From: Symsagittifera roscoffensis
Lineage: Eukaryota; Xenacoelomorpha; Acoela; Convolutidae
DNA: 64,000 bases
NCBI RefSeq assembly: GCF_963678635.1
Contig: NC_087062.1
Location: 21,007,789 to 21,071,788, forward strand
Direction of reading: 5' to 3'
A program made the position numbers and the translations under genes. The notes under the pieces were generated by a model. The model did no database searches. It had not been told where the DNA came from and saw only the letters and a program-made list of their open reading frames with translations. Shown piece after piece: positions 48,613-57,204 of the stretch. Position 1 is the first letter of the stretch, and the number at the start of each line of letters is the position of its first letter.

Positions 48613-49484
48613 CCATTCCCTTCAGCTATCAAGATCAAGACCGCATATACAAATTGCAGAGCGGAAAGCATGCTCGCGTACCCGGGGGACGTCGTGAACA
48701 CCACTCTTGTCTTGGAACCAAATCGTGAGGCAACGTTTTCTTGTACCTCGTTCATCGCTGCAAATAACGTCTGGATAGCTTCCCAGTTTCTCTTCGGCGC
48801 TGGTTCATCACCCTTGAGCTGCTCAAGAAACCCTGTCGCATGCAGGTGGTCATTCATTCTCGCAAACAGTAGTAGCTCGGGCTCGCAAGGCATCTCCGAT
48901 TTTATTGCTACCACCAAGGTTAACATTTGGTTCAGCTCCGCTCCCGGTAGTGAGTATATCAAAGTTTCCGGCCAAAACAACTTGGGAGACGTTCCCTCGA
49001 AGTCCGATCCCGCTATGATGACTACCCTCGCAGCGGCTGGATCTGCTCTGTCATAAACTGCCAAGGTCTTGGCCAACTGGGTGTTCCCGCAGGTTTTTCC
49101 GTATCTAGGATCGTCTGCCAACCTCGTACCTTCATAGGCGGCGTCCGGCAGTTCCATCTCCCTTGGGTCCAACAGTTTGTCCACCACCCGCAACTGTGCT
49201 GGAGTTGCCAACCTAATTCTGCCAATGCTTGTTCGATGTTTGAGAGGCTCTACCACGAGTCCCGGACTCCCCAGCAACTTGAGAGGCCTGTAATTGATGG
49301 GTCCCATGACTGATTTTGTGGGAATCCCAGTCAGATCCGCCGTCTCCATTAATTTTGCTCTTGAGAAATGCGTCTCGTGAGCCTTCAACCAGTCCACGCA
49401 CTGGTGTCTACCCAAGTCTTCATGTGACACTCGCTCAAGACCCAAAGCTTCCGCCAACTCTTGCCTGCACTCCAGATCTTCCAA
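48405..49484 (-). CDS. Element 2 second block: putative second SGNH-like domain
   Basis: 359 codons from a non-ATG codon. RVVIIAGSDF resembles block I (Gly-x-Ser/Asp), LLLFARMNDHL resembles block III (x-x-Asn-Asp), VVFTTSPGYASM and APNRELEPTN-RLRKSEL follow. The same features occur in element 1. No equivalent of the DGIHF block is obvious, so it may be a non-catalytic or alternative alpha/beta domain. Confidence 0.45.
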   Translation of the reverse strand: MEDLECRQELAEALGLERVSHEDLGRHQCVDWLKAHETHFSRAKLMETADLTGIPTKSVMGPINYRPLKLLGSPGLVVEPLKHRTSIGRIRLATPAQLRVVDKLLDPREMELPDAAYEGTRLADDPRYGKTCGNTQLAKTLAVYDRADPAAARVVIIAGSDFEGTSPKLFWPETLIYSLPGAELNQMLTLVVAIKSEMPCEPELLLFARMNDHLHATGFLEQLKGDEPAPKRNWEAIQTLFAAMNEVQENVASRFGSKTRVVFTTSPGYASMLSALQFVYAVLILIAEGNGWRILMAAPNRELEPTNLRLRKSELAAAWADVSHGLRGFYELADILIVLDEVLLLEISNFARQLSSVRL

Positions 49485-49518
49485 GTCCAGCTATTTCACC
49501 TTCTCCACATATCTCGAC

Positions 49519-50463
49519 CTACTGGTCTCCGCTGTCCACTCCACCCTCTTGCTCTCCACCACCACCACCGAGCATATTACCGAACTCTGAGGTGTTGATG
49601 ACGTTGCCTCCTCGGCCTGTTAATCTGGTCCGGCTGCTCCTCGAGCTGTCTCTAGAATCGGCCGTCGCTCCCAGGTGACTGGATAAAGCTCTCGGGTTGA
49701 AGAAAGGTGGATTTGGGGGTGGCCCGAACGTGACTTGGGCCGTCTCTAGCAACTCTGCCTCCAACAGGCGTATGTGCCTTTGGAAGACATCATTCAACCA
49801 CTTTACTCCCCTGGGCCTGTCAAAGTGAATCCCGTCTGAGGATGCGTCGTCGGGGAAAACAGATCGCTCCATCTGCTCGGCTACGTCCAGTAATCCAACG
49901 GGGAGGACACTCCTTTGATGTATTTGCCTGATTATTTCGTTCAGGTTTCGCACCTTCGTGTTCATCTCCATCGCGTGTTGGTCCGCCTTCATGTTGTAAG
50001 GAATGGTGCACACCGTGAGAATGGCAGGATCCATTTGAATCCGCAATTCCTCAAGGATGCAGCTCATCTTGTCATGTAGCCTCGTCACCTTCCTGGCCTC
50101 CCCCCTGGACACATCATTCGTCCCGATCATTAGAGTTACCGTGTACACTCTTGCCATCCCTAGCATCTCAAGTGTTGCCAACATCTGTGGCGTTGCAGCT
50201 CTAGCGAAACTCAAGATCCCCGTTTGCCAATGTGATTGAATCCGGGTCAGCACCCGCAGCAGGCTGTCCCCTACGATCAGTTGGACCGCCCCCTCTGGCA
50301 CACGTGGCTGCGTGAGGTATTCCACCCAAGCCGCGTCATGGAAGCAACCCTCCTGACTCTCTGTGCCGTGCTCCAATCCATACGATTGTGCCTGTGTTAT
50401 CTGCCTTCTGTGTTCTTTTTGTAGCTTGAGATCACCACACTCCTGATAGGTTGCTCCCTCCAC
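49519..50463 (-). CDS. SGNH/GDSL-type hydrolase of element 2
   Basis: 314 codons. Block I QLIVGDSLLRVL (Ser ~67), block II region ILSFARAATPQ, block III LMIGTNDVSRG (Asn ~116), and block V SSDGIHFDRPRG (Asp ~210, His ~213): the full catalytic set except that the usual block II Gly is not clear. The family includes esterases, lipases and carbohydrate acetyl-esterases. The substrate is unknown. The C-terminal tail is Pro/Gly/Ser-rich. The frame begins with GTG and overlaps the coiled-coil ORF by 67 bp, with no in-frame ATG before the catalytic Ser, so expression as a fusion or by recoding is implied if it was ever functional. Confidence 0.82.
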   Translation of the reverse strand: MEGATYQECGDLKLQKEHRRQITQAQSYGLEHGTESQEGCFHDAAWVEYLTQPRVPEGAVQLIVGDSLLRVLTRIQSHWQTGILSFARAATPQMLATLEMLGMARVYTVTLMIGTNDVSRGEARKVTRLHDKMSCILEELRIQMDPAILTVCTIPYNMKADQHAMEMNTKVRNLNEIIRQIHQRSVLPVGLLDVAEQMERSVFPDDASSDGIHFDRPRGVKWLNDVFQRHIRLLEAELLETAQVTFGPPPNPPFFNPRALSSHLGATADSRDSSRSSRTRLTGRGGNVINTSEFGNMLGGGGGEQEGGVDSGDQ

Positions 50464-51512
50464 GTCGGGGGTAGCTCCACTCTTGCTGGACTCTCACAAT
50501 TCCTTAGCTGTAGCCTCTCGTTCAATTCTTTCAGTCGTGACGAGCTACCGCTCACCTGACTACCACTCGGGGTTGAACTTGGGGTATACCCAGGCAGCGC
50601 GACGAACATCAATGGGCGTATTGTTTGTGTATCTAGACCACGCCGGGAGGACATTGATTCAGTTGGTATCCACACCTCCAACCCCTCATTCATATGCTCC
50701 TGAGCCGCGCGGTCAAGGTTAAATCGTCCCTTCGATCTGGGAGCTTCGTCCACCTCCATACGCGACTCTGGCCTTGAGCCGGTAACCATTCGCTCCTTGG
50801 GCCTAGCCCCTTTCTGCATATCGAGCTCGCGTTGTCGTTGCTGGATTCTCTCAAGTTCCGACTTCAGCTGCTCACAATTCGCGGCAATCTCTAGCACTCT
50901 TTGTTCTTGTAGATGCTCGGCTTTCAGCATATCAAGTTCCCTCCGCGCTTGGTCCTTTTCGACGACCGCTTGATCTCTCTCCAGTTTTGCCTGATCTCTC
51001 TGAAGCTTCGCTTGATCCCCGTCGAGGTTCGCCTTGTTCCTCTCCCGCTGAGTACTCTCAAGCTCTCTCTTCATAGTACTGAGGTTCGGATACGCTTCCC
51101 CCGTTTGTTGCGCTCGCGTCATTGATAGCATCTTACTCGTGCTCTGGCCTGTAAATCTTGCTGATGGTCTGATCGGTAGTGGGAACTCCCCTGCGCCATA
51201 CTCGGTTTTGTTGCTCAAGCCGGGGTTCCTTGCCAAGTCGAATCCCCTTATTCCTCCATCCACATTCCAGGACAGCCATCTAGTTTGCTCTTGGTTGGAT
51301 ATTCCATCAGTGGTGTAGCCGACCATTAGAACCGCTTCTGTTGCAGACTCCCGGCATTCGCCCTGTTCTTCCAATTGGACGATGGCGTTCAGCATCACCG
51401 CCATTCTCTCATCCACTTGAGTGTAATCCAGATCCCTCAGGTGTCTGTATAACTCATCAAGTGTGGGCCTTTTCAGAGCCGATGGCATGGACTTCCAGAA
51501 TCGATCTGCCAT
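50397..51512 (-). CDS. Element 2 second block: N-terminal domain plus long coiled coil
   Basis: 371 codons from ATG 51,510-51,512. Residues 1-110 form a conserved helical domain shared with element 1 (DELYRHLRDLDYTQVDERMAV). Residues ~145-240 form a strongly predicted coiled coil built from repeats of the type DQAKLQR/DQAKLER/DQAVVEK. The C-terminal third is Ser/Pro-rich. The position after pol and a spacer equals env, but nothing resembles a glycoprotein. It may be a self-associating scaffold for the SGNH domain. Confidence 0.65.
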   Translation of the reverse strand: MADRFWKSMPSALKRPTLDELYRHLRDLDYTQVDERMAVMLNAIVQLEEQGECRESATEAVLMVGYTTDGISNQEQTRWLSWNVDGGIRGFDLARNPGLSNKTEYGAGEFPLPIRPSARFTGQSTSKMLSMTRAQQTGEAYPNLSTMKRELESTQRERNKANLDGDQAKLQRDQAKLERDQAVVEKDQARRELDMLKAEHLQEQRVLEIAANCEQLKSELERIQQRQRELDMQKGARPKERMVTGSRPESRMEVDEAPRSKGRFNLDRAAQEHMNEGLEVWIPTESMSSRRGLDTQTIRPLMFVALPGYTPSSTPSGSQVSGSSSRLKELNERLQLRNCESPARVELPPTWREQPIRSVVISSYKKNTEGR

Positions 51513-52009
51513 TTCTATAATTTCTAGATGATCTTGAGTATTAGCAACTTGTGAATTACCTTAGCAACTTGTGAATTACCTTAGCAACTTGTGAATTACC
51601 TTAGCAACTTGAGTACTTGATAATTAACTTCTTGAAGCGTTGTGCAACTTGTGTGTTCGTTCAAGAACTTCCTTTCTTTCTTTCTTTCAATTGAATGTAG
51701 TTGGGTAGTCAATTTGACTGTATTAAATCAATCTGAAAATAACACTCGATTTTTAGACTAACATGCTATGTTCCTAATCTAAAACCCCCCTTGCCACTAC
51801 AGTTAAAACCCTTTCCTTTTCGTTCTACTAAAATAGTTCAATTGGAAAGTTTCTAAAAGCATGCAGATTCATTTTATGTTTTAGCACCATCAATCATTTA
51901 AAATTTAATTGTCATGACAATCACCTTTAAGATCCTTTTACCTGTTCTGTACCCCCACACCTAACTCGAGATCCCTTCATACCCAACTCGAGACCCCCGT
52001 GTACCCGAC
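51513..52009. other. Spacer between pol and second block (element 2)
   Basis: About 500 bp without ORFs. Adjacent to the second block's ATG is a 20-21-bp direct repeat (51,537-51,616). Further right are a (CTTT)n run near 51,670 and C-rich text with CTCGAGA-CCC near 51,965-51,990. Likely regulatory for the downstream block. Confidence 0.5.
51537..51616. repeat. 21-bp tandem repeat before the second block
   Basis: Three exact and one partial copy of TTAGCAACTTGTGAATTACC, within 105 bp of the ATG at 51,512 on its 5' side. No equivalent is seen in element 1. Confidence 0.8.
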
Positions 52010-52813
52010 TCAGGCGATGCTCAGGTAGTATTTCTTATGAAGATGTACCATTATCTCCGTTTCCGCGAAGACCACGTGTAGGATAGCGTACAATTCCCTT
52101 GGGCTCAATTCGCCCCTGTTTGGGTCATACACCGGCATTGAGACCTCCGTTATCTTTCTTTTAATCATGAAGTCTCGTAGTCTTGTTAGTGCCAACATCA
52201 CGTGTTCAGGATCGATCGTGTTCCTGTCATTGACCCTCGTCAATAGGAAGCACAGGTATTTGCCCGGGACTTGTGCTACTGATGGTGGAAGCGCAGCCAT
52301 TCCTCCCAGCCCCGGTCTCTGTCTAAACAGAAACTCCACGTTCTGGTACTCTCTCTTAAAGTCAGCCTCCAGTCTTGATTTGAAACTCATGTCCGCCGTG
52401 ATACAGGTTGCGCTAGTCCTGTCTGACAGAATGAAGTCACTATCCGTTATCAGGATATTTTCCGAGTATTCGTTTGGTATTTCAAACTTCGTCTTGAAAT
52501 TCCGTCCGATGGTAGGCTCGGCCTCCTCCCCGTCCAGTTCCAGTCCGCTCGTTTCTCTCACTTCCCTGAGTTTCTTTATCATTAAATTTTCGGTGTGGGT
52601 AAGTCCTACCCCCACTCCTCGGACAAAAATATTTATCGACGTCCCCGTCGATGATGCTGGGTCTGAATTATCTGGCGGAATGTCGAGTGGCCTGTCTGTT
52701 GCCGTCCAGCCGAAGAGAGGATTTTCCGTTTTCATGTGCTTTCCCGCTGATATGTCAACTTGTTGTATGCTTTGTCCTTCGTCACTTCCGTTCTTGACAT
52801 CGCGCGCATCCAT
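52010..52813 (-). CDS. Macrodomain-like C-terminal domain of Pol, element 2
   Basis: Residues ~118-262 follow the macrodomain pattern of TARG1/OARD1 type: NILITDSDFILSD, ATCITADMSFKSRLEADFKREY, FRQRPGLGGMAALPP, KYLCFLLTRVNDRNTIDPE, VMLALTRLRDFMIKRK, ITEVSMPVYDPNRGELSP, YAILHVVFAET-IMVHL. The first ~115 residues are polar and variable. The ADP-ribose loop (normally G-x-G or GCG) reads YDPNRG and the catalytic Lys/Asp of TARG1 are not evident, so binding is more likely than hydrolysis. The frame overlaps the integrase C-terminal ORF. It could begin at ATG 52,811-52,813 or be a Pol extension. Confidence 0.65.
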   Translation of the reverse strand: MDARDVKNGSDEGQSIQQVDISAGKHMKTENPLFGWTATDRPLDIPPDNSDPASSTGTSINIFVRGVGVGLTHTENLMIKKLREVRETSGLELDGEEAEPTIGRNFKTKFEIPNEYSENILITDSDFILSDRTSATCITADMSFKSRLEADFKREYQNVEFLFRQRPGLGGMAALPPSVAQVPGKYLCFLLTRVNDRNTIDPEHVMLALTRLRDFMIKRKITEVSMPVYDPNRGELSPRELYAILHVVFAETEIMVHLHKKYYLSIA

Positions 52814-53676
52814 TCTAATGTCCTCAGGTTCGTATTCTCCCTCCTCTCGATCTCGCTCTGTTCCAAATCTGTCTCCCGCTCCGGTGTCGAGTGATCTTCC
52901 TGTGGGTAGTGTTCGTTATCGTTGATGATTTGCCATTCATCATCTGTCGCCAGTTCGCCCACACTTAGTAGTTCTTTGCTTAGGTCATCGGGCTGTATCT
53001 TATCAATCAGGAAATCGTCCCCGTACCTGTTGTACCTCATGCCTGTTCGTTTGCGATTGCCACTCCTTGTCCCCGCTGGTATTGAAAAGTCTGGTTCTGT
53101 CCACTTCGGCACCTCACCTTGCTCCGGATCGTTCCAGTCTTCTTCCACAAAAGATTCCGCTTCAGAGTCCGCTTCTATTTTTTCATTGTCATCCAAACTC
53201 AAGTTCTCATTACCATCATTTTTCTCTCTGATGGCTTTTTCGTTCACTTCACATGCTGGCTCCACCAGTAGGTACTCGAGTCCCTCCATGTCCTTTGGTA
53301 TACAACAGTCCTCTGGGGATGGGACATGAGGCTTCAGATTTTCATAATGTGCTGCTCGCCCAGTACTCAAGCGGTAGAACCGTCCTTGTTGATGTACTTC
53401 CGTTATCATGAATGGTCCTCTCCATTTCTTGAGTAATTTCTTCGTCCCTTTGGGCGGTATGACATTCTGGAAAACCCACACGTACTGGCCCACCTCATAT
53501 GGCTTCGCCTGTAATATCCTTTCATCATATTTCTTGCGCTGTCTCATATGTGCTTGCGCAGTGTTCCTCCTGCATAGCTCGTTTATTTCCTGCTGTCTCC
53601 TGATCGCTTCTTTCACGTAAGCTTGAGGCGACGTCCTCTTCCCTTCATATTCCGGGTAAAAGAATGTCAGGGGCAT
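52732..53676 (-). CDS. Integrase C-terminal (GPY/F) domain and acidic tail, element 2
   Basis: VGQYVWVFQNVIPPKGTKKLLKKWRGPFMITEV includes the GPY/F signature of Ty3/Gypsy integrases. YRLSTGRAAHYENLKPH completes the SH3-like fold. A long acidic tail follows (EADSEAESFVEEDWNDPEQGE). The frame changes from the catalytic core at an (AG)n run (plus strand CTCTCTCTCTCTC at ~53,680-53,695). Confidence 0.8.
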   Translation of the reverse strand: MPLTFFYPEYEGKRTSPQAYVKEAIRRQQEINELCRRNTAQAHMRQRKKYDERILQAKPYEVGQYVWVFQNVIPPKGTKKLLKKWRGPFMITEVHQQGRFYRLSTGRAAHYENLKPHVPSPEDCCIPKDMEGLEYLLVEPACEVNEKAIREKNDGNENLSLDDNEKIEADSEAESFVEEDWNDPEQGEVPKWTEPDFSIPAGTRSGNRKRTGMRYNRYGDDFLIDKIQPDDLSKELLSVGELATDDEWQIINDNEHYPQEDHSTPERETDLEQSEIERRENTNLRTLEWMRAMSRTEVTKDKAYNKLTYQREST

Positions 53677-54187
53677 TGCTCTCTCTCTCTCTGCCTGTCA
53701 ACATCATGAAAGGACTGATGCCCGTTGTTGAGTGTTGAGTACTGTTGTACGCCCCTACGACTTGCAGCAGATATTTATCCCAGTCTGTCATGTACCTTGA
53801 GCAGTATACCCTCAGCATATTCACCAACGTTCTATTCTGTCTCTCTACCAGCCCGTTGGTCTGAGGATGGTAAGCCGTTGAGTGTGCTTGAGCAATGTGT
53901 GACCTCTTCATTAATTCTTTAGTCAAATCCTCCACAAAGGCCTTGCCGTTGTCTGACTGAAAAGTCATTGGACAACCATACCTCGATATCCAATGGGTTG
54001 TCAAGTGGTCACAAGTCTCCTCTGCCGAGGCTGTTTGACATGGCACCGCTTCTGCCAGCTTTGTGAAGTGGTCTATTATAACCAGTATCTGGTCATACCC
54101 CGACTCCGTCATGCAGATCTTTTGATGGTCTATCTGCACCACTTCATTAAATTCTGAGCTTTCCAACGACTTGAGTGGGAATTTCAT
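53645..54187 (-). CDS. Integrase catalytic core, element 2
   Basis: All three acidic residues of the DDE site are present: VVQIDHQK, TFQSDNGKAF, NGLVERQNRTL. YNSTQHSTTGISPFMMLTGRE is the conserved end of the core. It cuts and joins LTR ends to host DNA as a multimer. Confidence 0.9.
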   Translation of the reverse strand: MKFPLKSLESSEFNEVVQIDHQKICMTESGYDQILVIIDHFTKLAEAVPCQTASAEETCDHLTTHWISRYGCPMTFQSDNGKAFVEDLTKELMKRSHIAQAHSTAYHPQTNGLVERQNRTLVNMLRVYCSRYMTDWDKYLLQVVGAYNSTQHSTTGISPFMMLTGRERESNAPDILLPGI

Positions 54188-54962
54188 CTTTCACTTGCAG
54201 GCATGCCAGGCATGCATTCACCCATCTCTCGCAAGCTTTCCTCAATCCTGGCCAATCGAACCTGTGAAGTATTCTTTGTTGCACCTTGTCTATCCCCTGG
54301 TGCCCCATCTGATGGTGCGATCTGAACAGCACCTCTGTCTGATACAATTGTGGTAATATGATGAGGTTATGCTTGTGTAATATCTTCTCCTCGTCTTTTC
54401 TCTTGCATGCTACCACCCCGTCAGCTGTGTGATAGAGTAAATCTTTCCTTTCTCTGTAGAACTGGCTCAGGATCTTGTAGCTGTCTTCTTCAAGTTCCCC
54501 TTTCTCCTTGGACCCCGTTCGGATACATTTGGAGAGGTTACTTGTCATTTTGTCATTCTTTTGGGCTCTTATCAGGTCCGACAGCCTATATCTCGCCTTG
54601 ACATGTTCCTTTAGTGCCATGATCTGTCCATTCATTTCCCCAGGGATGTGGATGTCGTCATTCAGCTTCACGCATATTATCCTCTTTACGATCTTCATAT
54701 CATCTTCTGGCACCAGATTTGTTGTGACATTTGAGTTGCAAGATAGTTCCCTGAATGGTTTCCTCGAAACTGCAATTCTTTCAAGTTCTTCACCTCCTCG
54801 TACTTCTTGTACGTCCAAGTTGTACGTTCCTGAGGATGGATCTGTTTGTAATTCCCTGTCGCGGTGTCTAATCTTCTCTTCTGCCAATATCATGCAAAGA
54901 CTATCCTGATTGTCGCTGCTCTCATCCGAGTCCTCATTCCATATTTCACACTCCCCGGACAA
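54147..54962 (-). CDS. RNase H-IN linker and integrase H2C2 finger, element 2
   Basis: The N-terminal ~60 residues are acidic. ICVKLNDDIHIPGE, ARYRLSDLIRAQKND, LEEDSYKILSQFYRERKDLLYH match element 1. The finger has HHQMGHQGIDKVQ (His pair) and VNACLACLQ (Cys pair). The frame ends shortly after, overlapping the core frame near 54,170. The stretch 54,963-55,192 upstream is related to the element 1 linker but broken. Confidence 0.75.
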   Translation of the reverse strand: MSGECEIWNEDSDESSDNQDSLCMILAEEKIRHRDRELQTDPSSGTYNLDVQEVRGGEELERIAVSRKPFRELSCNSNVTTNLVPEDDMKIVKRIICVKLNDDIHIPGEMNGQIMALKEHVKARYRLSDLIRAQKNDKMTSNLSKCIRTGSKEKGELEEDSYKILSQFYRERKDLLYHTADGVVACKRKDEEKILHKHNLIILPQLYQTEVLFRSHHQMGHQGIDKVQQRILHRFDWPGLRKACERWVNACLACLQVKDEIPTQVVGKLRI

Positions 54963-55192
54963 ATTTCCTCCTTCAGTATCTTCTTCCTCCGTGGACGTAG
55001 ACCACTCCCCGGACTCTTGACCTAGTCCCAGGTATTCAGTCTCTTTTTCCTAACCCGAGTCTGTTCAAGTATGTCGTCCGGGATTTTTTCCACCAATGAC
55101 TGCACGACTTCTTTCCCATCAGGGTTAGTCACCTTCGAGGTGTTTTCATCACTAACTATCCCGCTCCTTCGCAGTATTGTGACCTCTGGTTC

Positions 55193-55780
55193 CTACTTAC
55201 CCTTTTCTTGGATCACGGATTTGTCATCTGCTAGTTTCTCGAGTAACCTCATTAAGTCATCGTCTAGTTGTGCCTCTCCCGTCTCTACCTGGTTAAGATC
55301 ATAGCCTTTTGCCTTGAGCGTCTCCCTCACAATCTTTGTCTTGAGTATTATCCCTATCGGCATCCCTCGGTTCTTTTTCAAGATTGTTTTCTCCGGAGGT
55401 TCTTTTGGTAATTCGGGGTGATCTTCTATTGGTTTACCTGATTTTTCCAACCATCTCGTGAGTGGAAGACTGTCGTACGTTTCCTTATCCATGAAGGAGA
55501 AGCCATCCTTGATCTCAGGTCTATCTGCCTCCCTCTGTTCTTGTCTCTCGTAGAACTCCGTCTTCTTACTCAAGCTGTCAGCGTTTTGATGTTTGTCTCG
55601 TGTTCTATGCTCAATTATCATGTTGTACCCATCCAGGCGAACTATCCACCTCCCAATGTAACTTTGGTCCATTGAGTACGTTGTCAGCCAGCTTAGTGCC
55701 CTGTTGTCGACTCGCAGCTTGAATGGCTCGCTGCCTAGGTGTGCTCTATATTTCTCGACAAAGGTAACCACCGCGAACAT
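55193..55780 (-). CDS. RNase H domain, element 2
   Basis: AEMFAVVTFVEKY carries the second acidic residue, LRVDNRAL the third, DKHQNADSLSKK the fourth. YERQEQREADRPEIKDGFSF and DKETYDSLPLTRWL continue into the linker and are shared with element 1. The frame is -1 relative to RT. Confidence 0.85.
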   Translation of the reverse strand: MFAVVTFVEKYRAHLGSEPFKLRVDNRALSWLTTYSMDQSYIGRWIVRLDGYNMIIEHRTRDKHQNADSLSKKTEFYERQEQREADRPEIKDGFSFMDKETYDSLPLTRWLEKSGKPIEDHPELPKEPPEKTILKKNRGMPIGIILKTKIVRETLKAKGYDLNQVETGEAQLDDDLMRLLEKLADDKSVIQEKGK

Positions 55781-57009
55781 CTCTGCTTTCGGTGCCCGTA
55801 CTTCATTTCCGTGTCACTTAAGACTTTGCTCCCGTACGCTATTGGTCTCAAGACTGTTTTCCCGTTCCATTTTTGTTCCTGATGGAGAATTCCAGAAATC
55901 GCTACTACCGACGCATCCGTGTCCAGCACGTACATCCCTTTCTCTGTTGGCATCCCTAGTACCGGTGCCTCGCACAACTCTTTCTTTATTCTCTGGAATG
56001 ACTCTTCTGCTGCGTTGTTCCACGTGAACTTCTTGCCCTTGTGTCTCATTAACTGTTGCATCGGGTATACCTTGTCTGCATAGCCTTTGATGAATTCTCT
56101 GTAGTAATTCGCAAAACCCAGGCAGCTCATCAATTGGTGTTCCGTTTTTGGCGATTTCCAAGTTAGAACTGCTTCTACTGCGTCTGGATCTGATCTGATG
56201 CAGTGTCTGTCCACCATCCTGCCCAAGTACTTTATCAAATCCTTGAGTATCTCGCACTTTGATGGTTTACACTTTAGCCCCGACCTCTTCATACACGCAA
56301 ACACCTCGTCAAGTCTCTCAATGTGGTCTTCCAGTGTGGGTGTCGCTATTACCACGTCAGCCACATAGCAAACTACCAGATTGCCGTACTTCTTCGTCAC
56401 ACCTATCAGCGCGTGCGCCATCAATCGCTGAAATGTGGCGGTGGCATTGCAAAGACCAAACGGCATCCGTTTCCATTGAAACAGACCCAACCCGCAGGCA
56501 AACCCTGTCTTGTCCCTGTCCTGCTTCCTGAGTGGTACCTGCCAGAAGGCCGAACCTAAATCAAGAGTCGTAAAAAATTTTGCATCACCTAACTTCGAGA
56601 GGCTCTCATCAATCCTAGGTATGGGATAGGCATCCTTCACCGTGACGGAGTTCAGGTATCGAAAGTCATAACAAAACCACAATTGGTCGCCTTTCTTTTT
56701 GGCCATCACTACTCCACACGCCCACGGTGATTTGGATGGTTCTATCATATCATACTCTAGTAGCGTTTCGATCTCTTTTCTACACGCATCCAATTTGTGT
56801 GGGGTCATGCGCCTCGCCCCCTCCCTGTGCAGTATTGCGTTCTCCTCAAGTTCTATTTCATGCTCAACAAAATTACAACACCCGATGTCTGCCTTATGTC
56901 TCGAAAAAACTTCCTCGTTCCGTTCTAATACGTCCTTGATGGTTTCGAGCTGTTCGTCCGTTATCTTGCTTCTTAAATGTTCAATTTCCGGTAGGACCGG
57001 TTTATCACT
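55735..57009 (-). CDS. Reverse transcriptase, element 2 (motif C altered)
   Basis: Fully open Ty3/Gypsy RT: VLPEIEHLRSKI, WACGVVMAKKKG, YLNSVTVKDAYPIPRIDE, motif A FTTLDLGSAFWQVPL (Asp intact), FGLCNATATFQRLM, motif C CYVADVVIAT where the first catalytic Asp is Ala (codon 56,359-56,361), then YLGRMVDRHCIRSDP, FANYYREFIKGYA and LDTDASVVAIS. The Ala is reachable from Asp by a single base change and should inactivate polymerisation. A TAG at 57,010 precedes the segment. Confidence 0.92.
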   Translation of the reverse strand, partial: SDKPVLPEIEHLRSKITDEQLETIKDVLERNEEVFSRHKADIGCCNFVEHEIELEENAILHREGARRMTPHKLDACRKEIETLLEYDMIEPSKSPWACGVVMAKKKGDQLWFCYDFRYLNSVTVKDAYPIPRIDESLSKLGDAKFFTTLDLGSAFWQVPLRKQDRDKTGFACGLGLFQWKRMPFGLCNATATFQRLMAHALIGVTKKYGNLVVCYVADVVIATPTLEDHIERLDEVFACMKRSGLKCKPSKCEILKDLIKYLGRMVDRHCIRSDPDAVEAVLTWKSPKTEHQLMSCLGFANYYREFIKGYADKVYPMQQLMRHKGKKFTWNNAAEESFQRIKKELCEAPVLGMPTEKGMYVLDTDASVVAISGILHQEQKWNGKTVLRPIAYGSKVLSDTEMKYGHRKQRCSRWLPLSRNIEHT

Positions 57010-57012
57010 CTA

Positions 57013-57204
57013 GATTTCATCTAGTGTGGGCCGTTCCGGGAAATTCGAACAGCTCGATAGCCCATCGTCTGTCTCTGACTTAAGTGACTTCACAAGACCT
57101 GATGAACGTTTTATTTTCTTCAATCGTCTCAAGATACAAATTTTGTCCCTATGATTGGGACAATCAACAACTTCATTTTGTTTTTGGTTTTCAGCCATTT
57201 CATA
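57013..57204 (-). CDS. PR-RT linker segment, element 2, bounded by stops
   Basis: About 64 sense codons between an in-frame TGA (57,205-57,207) and TAG (57,010-57,012). SETDDGLSSCSNFPERPT is identical to the same stretch of element 1. Frame is continuous with PR and RT, so only nonsense codons interrupt. Confidence 0.65.

Noticed and set aside
43265-51512. Second block as a retroviral envelope gene
   Set aside because: No signal peptide, furin-like site, fusion peptide or convincing transmembrane anchor was seen. Enzyme-like and coiled-coil domains are found instead.
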